23,105 nucleotides of DNA from Cyanobacteria bacterium UBA6984 (GTDB taxonomy: Bacteria; Cyanobacteriota; Vampirovibrionia; Gastranaerophilales; Gastranaerophilaceae), in the NCBI GenBank assembly GCA_002450015.1, contig DJYG01000041.1, positions 1-23,105 of the forward strand, written 5' to 3'. A model generated the notes under the pieces. The model worked only from the letters and a program-made list of their open reading frames with translations, was not told the origin of the DNA and did not search any database. Below, piece by piece: positions 20,874 to 23,105 of the stretch (position 1 is its first letter; every line of letters begins with the position of its first letter). The position numbers were made by a program, and so were the translations under genes.

Positions 20874-23105
20874 ATGCCAAAAACAAAATCAAAAAAAGCA
20901 GAAAAGCAAACAAAAGAGCAAACTGTTGAGAAATTAGAAAAAGCATACAAAGCAACTAATTTGGTTAACAGTGTAGAATCATTGGAAATGTTAATTAAAA
21001 GAGTTAAAAAAGCTCAAGAAGTTTATGCAACTTTTTCTCAAGAACAAGTTGATAAAATTTTTAAAGCAGCAGCAACAGCAGCTGATAAAGTAAGAATACC
21101 TCTTGCAAAAATGGCTGTGGCAGATACAGGAATGGGTATTGTAGAGGATAAGATTATAAAAAATCACTTTGCAGCAGAATACATTTTTAATAAACACAAA
21201 AATGCAAAAACTTGTGGTATTGTGAAAGAAGATAAAACAAACGGTATAAAAATTGTAGCAGAACCTTTAGGTATTTTAGCAGGTATTATTCCTACAACAA
21301 ATCCTACATCAACTGCGATTTTTAAATCATTAATTTCTTTAAAAACAAGAAATGCAATTATTTTTTCACCTCACCCAAGAGCAAAATCTTGTACAATTGA
21401 AGCTGCAAGGGTTGTTCTGGAAGCGGCTGTTAAAGCCGGCGCTCCTGCCGATATAATCGGATGGATTGATGAACCATCAATGGAATTATCCAGTGCATTG
21501 TTGCATCATCCTGATATAAATTGTATATTAGCGACAGGTGGTCCGGGAATGGTTAAAGCTGCTTATTCTTCAGGTAAACCTGCATTGGGTGTAGGTCCAG
21601 GCAATGTACCTGCAATTATTGATGAAACAGCTGATATAAAAATGGCTGTATCTTCAATTTTAATGTCAAAAACTTTTGATAATGGTATGATTTGTGCTTC
21701 TGAGCAATCAGTAACTATTGTTAAAGAAATTTATGATGCAGTTAAAAAAGAATTTGAATATCGTGGTGCATACTTATTAAACGAAAAAGAATCACAAAAA
21801 GTAGCAAAAATCATTTTAACTGAAGCCGGTTCAGTTAATCCTGCAATAGTTGGTCAACCTGCATACAAAATAGCAGAATTAGCAGGTATAAAAGTTCCGG
21901 AAAAAGCTAAAGTTCTTGTTTCAGAAAGAAAATCAGTTGACGTGTCAGATCCGTTTTCACACGAAAAATTATCTCCAATTTTAGCAATGTATAAAGCTAA
22001 AAACTTTGAAGATGCGGTTGATATGGCTCATGAATTAGTATTAAATGGTGGTGCTGGTCACTCTGCAGCTTTATATACTGATGTTAGGACTCAAGATAGA
22101 GTAGATTATTTTGCAAAGAAAATACCTACTTGTCGTTTATTAATCAATTCTCCATCTTCACAAGGTGGAATTGGAGATTTATATAACTTTAGATTAGAAC
22201 CGTCATTAACATTAGGCTGTGGTTCTTGGGGCGGAAACTCTGTTAGCGGCAATGTTGGTGTAGAAAATTTATTAAATTTAAAAACAGTTGCTGAAAGGAG
22301 AGAAAACATGTTATGGTATAAAGTTCCGCCAAAAGTTTATTTCAAAAGAGGTGCAACAGATTTAGCTCTAAGAGTTTTAAAAGGTAAGAAGCGTGCATTT
22401 ATTGTAACTGACAGATTTTTGTTCAATTCAGGTGCTGTATATAATATTACAAATGTTTTGGATGAATTGGATATTGATTATCAAATTTTCTTTGATGTAA
22501 AACCTGATCCAACATTATCAACAATAAATGATGCATTAGCAATCATGCGTCCATATGAACCGGATTTAATTATAGCATTAGGTGGAGGATCTCCAATGGA
22601 TGCTGCTAAAATTTTATGGTTAATGTATGAACAACCTGAAACAGTATTTGAAGATATTTCTATGAGATTTATGGATATTAGAAAAAGAATTTGTCAAATA
22701 CCTGATTTAGGTCAAAAAGCAACAATGGTTGCTATTCCTACAACTTCAGGTACAGGTTCTGAAGTTACACCGTTTGCAATTATTACAGATGATAAAACTC
22801 AAGTTAAATACGCAATTGCAGACTATGCATTAACACCAAATATGGCAATTATTGATCCAAACTTCGTAGATAATATGCCAAAAGGCTTGACAGCGGCATC
22901 AGGTATTGATGCTTTAGTTCACGCAATTGAAGCTTATGTATCTTGTATGGCTACAAACTTTACAAATTCAAATGCTTTGGAAGCTACAAAATTAATATTC
23001 AGATACTTGCACCGTTCATACAAAGATGGCGCAAAAGATCCACAAGCAAGAGAAAAAATGCATTATGCTGCAACTATCGCGGGTATGGCATTTGCAAATT
23101 CATTC
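20874..23105 (+). CDS. adhE: Bifunctional aldehyde-alcohol dehydrogenase AdhE (C-terminus beyond window)
   Basis: 744 codons are present, in frame to the window edge; AdhE is usually about 870 aa, so roughly 130 residues are missing. It reduces acetyl-CoA to acetaldehyde and then ethanol, using two NADH, and forms spirosomes. Residues about 35-470 are the CoA-acylating aldehyde dehydrogenase (IIPTTNPTSTAIFKSL, ATGGPGMVKAAYSSG, VGPGNVPA, catalytic Cys274 in NGMICASEQS). From Met479 (LWYKVPPKVYF) comes the iron-dependent alcohol dehydrogenase (GGGSPMDAAK at 570-579, TTSGTGSEVTPFAII, metal ligands Asp679 and His683 in GIDALVHAIEAY). The first 35 residues are a Lys/Glu-rich extension absent from E. 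coli AdhE. AGGAG lies 6 nt before the ATG. It points to ethanol fermentation for NAD+ recovery. Confidence 0.97.
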   Translation, partial: MPKTKSKKAEKQTKEQTVEKLEKAYKATNLVNSVESLEMLIKRVKKAQEVYATFSQEQVDKIFKAAATAADKVRIPLAKMAVADTGMGIVEDKIIKNHFAAEYIFNKHKNAKTCGIVKEDKTNGIKIVAEPLGILAGIIPTTNPTSTAIFKSLISLKTRNAIIFSPHPRAKSCTIEAARVVLEAAVKAGAPADIIGWIDEPSMELSSALLHHPDINCILATGGPGMVKAAYSSGKPALGVGPGNVPAIIDETADIKMAVSSILMSKTFDNGMICASEQSVTIVKEIYDAVKKEFEYRGAYLLNEKESQKVAKIILTEAGSVNPAIVGQPAYKIAELAGIKVPEKAKVLVSERKSVDVSDPFSHEKLSPILAMYKAKNFEDAVDMAHELVLNGGAGHSAALYTDVRTQDRVDYFAKKIPTCRLLINSPSSQGGIGDLYNFRLEPSLTLGCGSWGGNSVSGNVGVENLLNLKTVAERRENMLWYKVPPKVYFKRGATDLALRVLKGKKRAFIVTDRFLFNSGAVYNITNVLDELDIDYQIFFDVKPDPTLSTINDALAIMRPYEPDLIIALGGGSPMDAAKILWLMYEQPETVFEDISMRFMDIRKRICQIPDLGQKATMVAIPTTSGTGSEVTPFAIITDDKTQVKYAIADYALTPNMAIIDPNFVDNMPKGLTAASGIDALVHAIEAYVSCMATNFTNSNALEATKLIFRYLHRSYKDGAKDPQAREKMHYAATIAGMAFANSF

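Noticed and set aside
20991..21197. Minus-strand Cys/Phe-rich ORF inside adhE
   Set aside because: A shadow of the strongly supported adhE frame, with no start signals.

Overview
This 23.1-kb window comes from a strongly AT-rich, diderm, fermentative bacterium. My best guess is the non-photosynthetic cyanobacterial sister lineage (Melainabacteria/Vampirovibrionia, probably Gastranaerophilales). That is an inference from several things: a prepilin with the FTLAE..LI..GIIGVVAA style N-terminus common in that group; a YidC with a long insert between TM2 and TM3, as I recall from cyanobacterial YidC; an outer-membrane porin-like protein; a bifunctional AdhE; and several lineage-type proteins with an N-terminal SFRG motif. 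No phage, transposase, CRISPR array or rRNA was recognised.

Layout. 1-226: a comparatively GC-rich, highly structured non-coding stretch of unknown identity. 227-955 (+): prepilin-like protein. 956-3079 (-): yidC then queA, stop-to-start. 3110-3491 (-): tRNA-Pro(UGG) with its own terminator and promoter. Its leader contains two 110-bp tandem repeats, each ending in a copy of the first bases of the tRNA. 3495-4928 (-): Orn/Lys/Arg decarboxylase. 5009-6238 (+): porin-like beta-barrel. 6365-7123 (+): CHAP-type peptidoglycan hydrolase without a signal peptide. 7124-7357: terminators on both strands and a possible small RNA on the minus strand. 7358-8810 (+): alpha/beta hydrolase and methyltransferase, overlapping. 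8796-10196 (-): short-form CstA. 10240-11139 (+): exported von Willebrand A (vWA) protein.

11136-16391 (-) is the least explained block. It is a tight six-gene operon encoding a small membrane protein, a secreted glycine-zipper protein, a membrane-anchored vWA protein, an eight-TM protein with an FHA-like N-terminal domain, and two single-pass proteins with TonB/TolA-like C-terminal domains, one of them with a zinc ribbon. A related membrane-anchored protein lies upstream at 16474-16959. It reads like an undescribed envelope-spanning machine. 17121-18121 (+): two small proteins that share the SFRG motif. 18202-20730 (+): folP, a CMP-sugar synthetase gene and yhhQ, a coupled operon. 20874-end (+): adhE, truncated by the window edge, behind an elaborate regulatory region.

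Recurring regulatory style. At 5009, 7358 and 18202 an extended -10 element lies so close to the ATG, with no Shine-Dalgarno sequence, that leaderless mRNAs are predicted. Operons use stop/start overlap, and convergent genes meet or overlap at their stop codons (955/956, 8796-8810, 11136-11139). The queuosine theme occurs twice: queA (tRNA modification) and yhhQ (precursor uptake).
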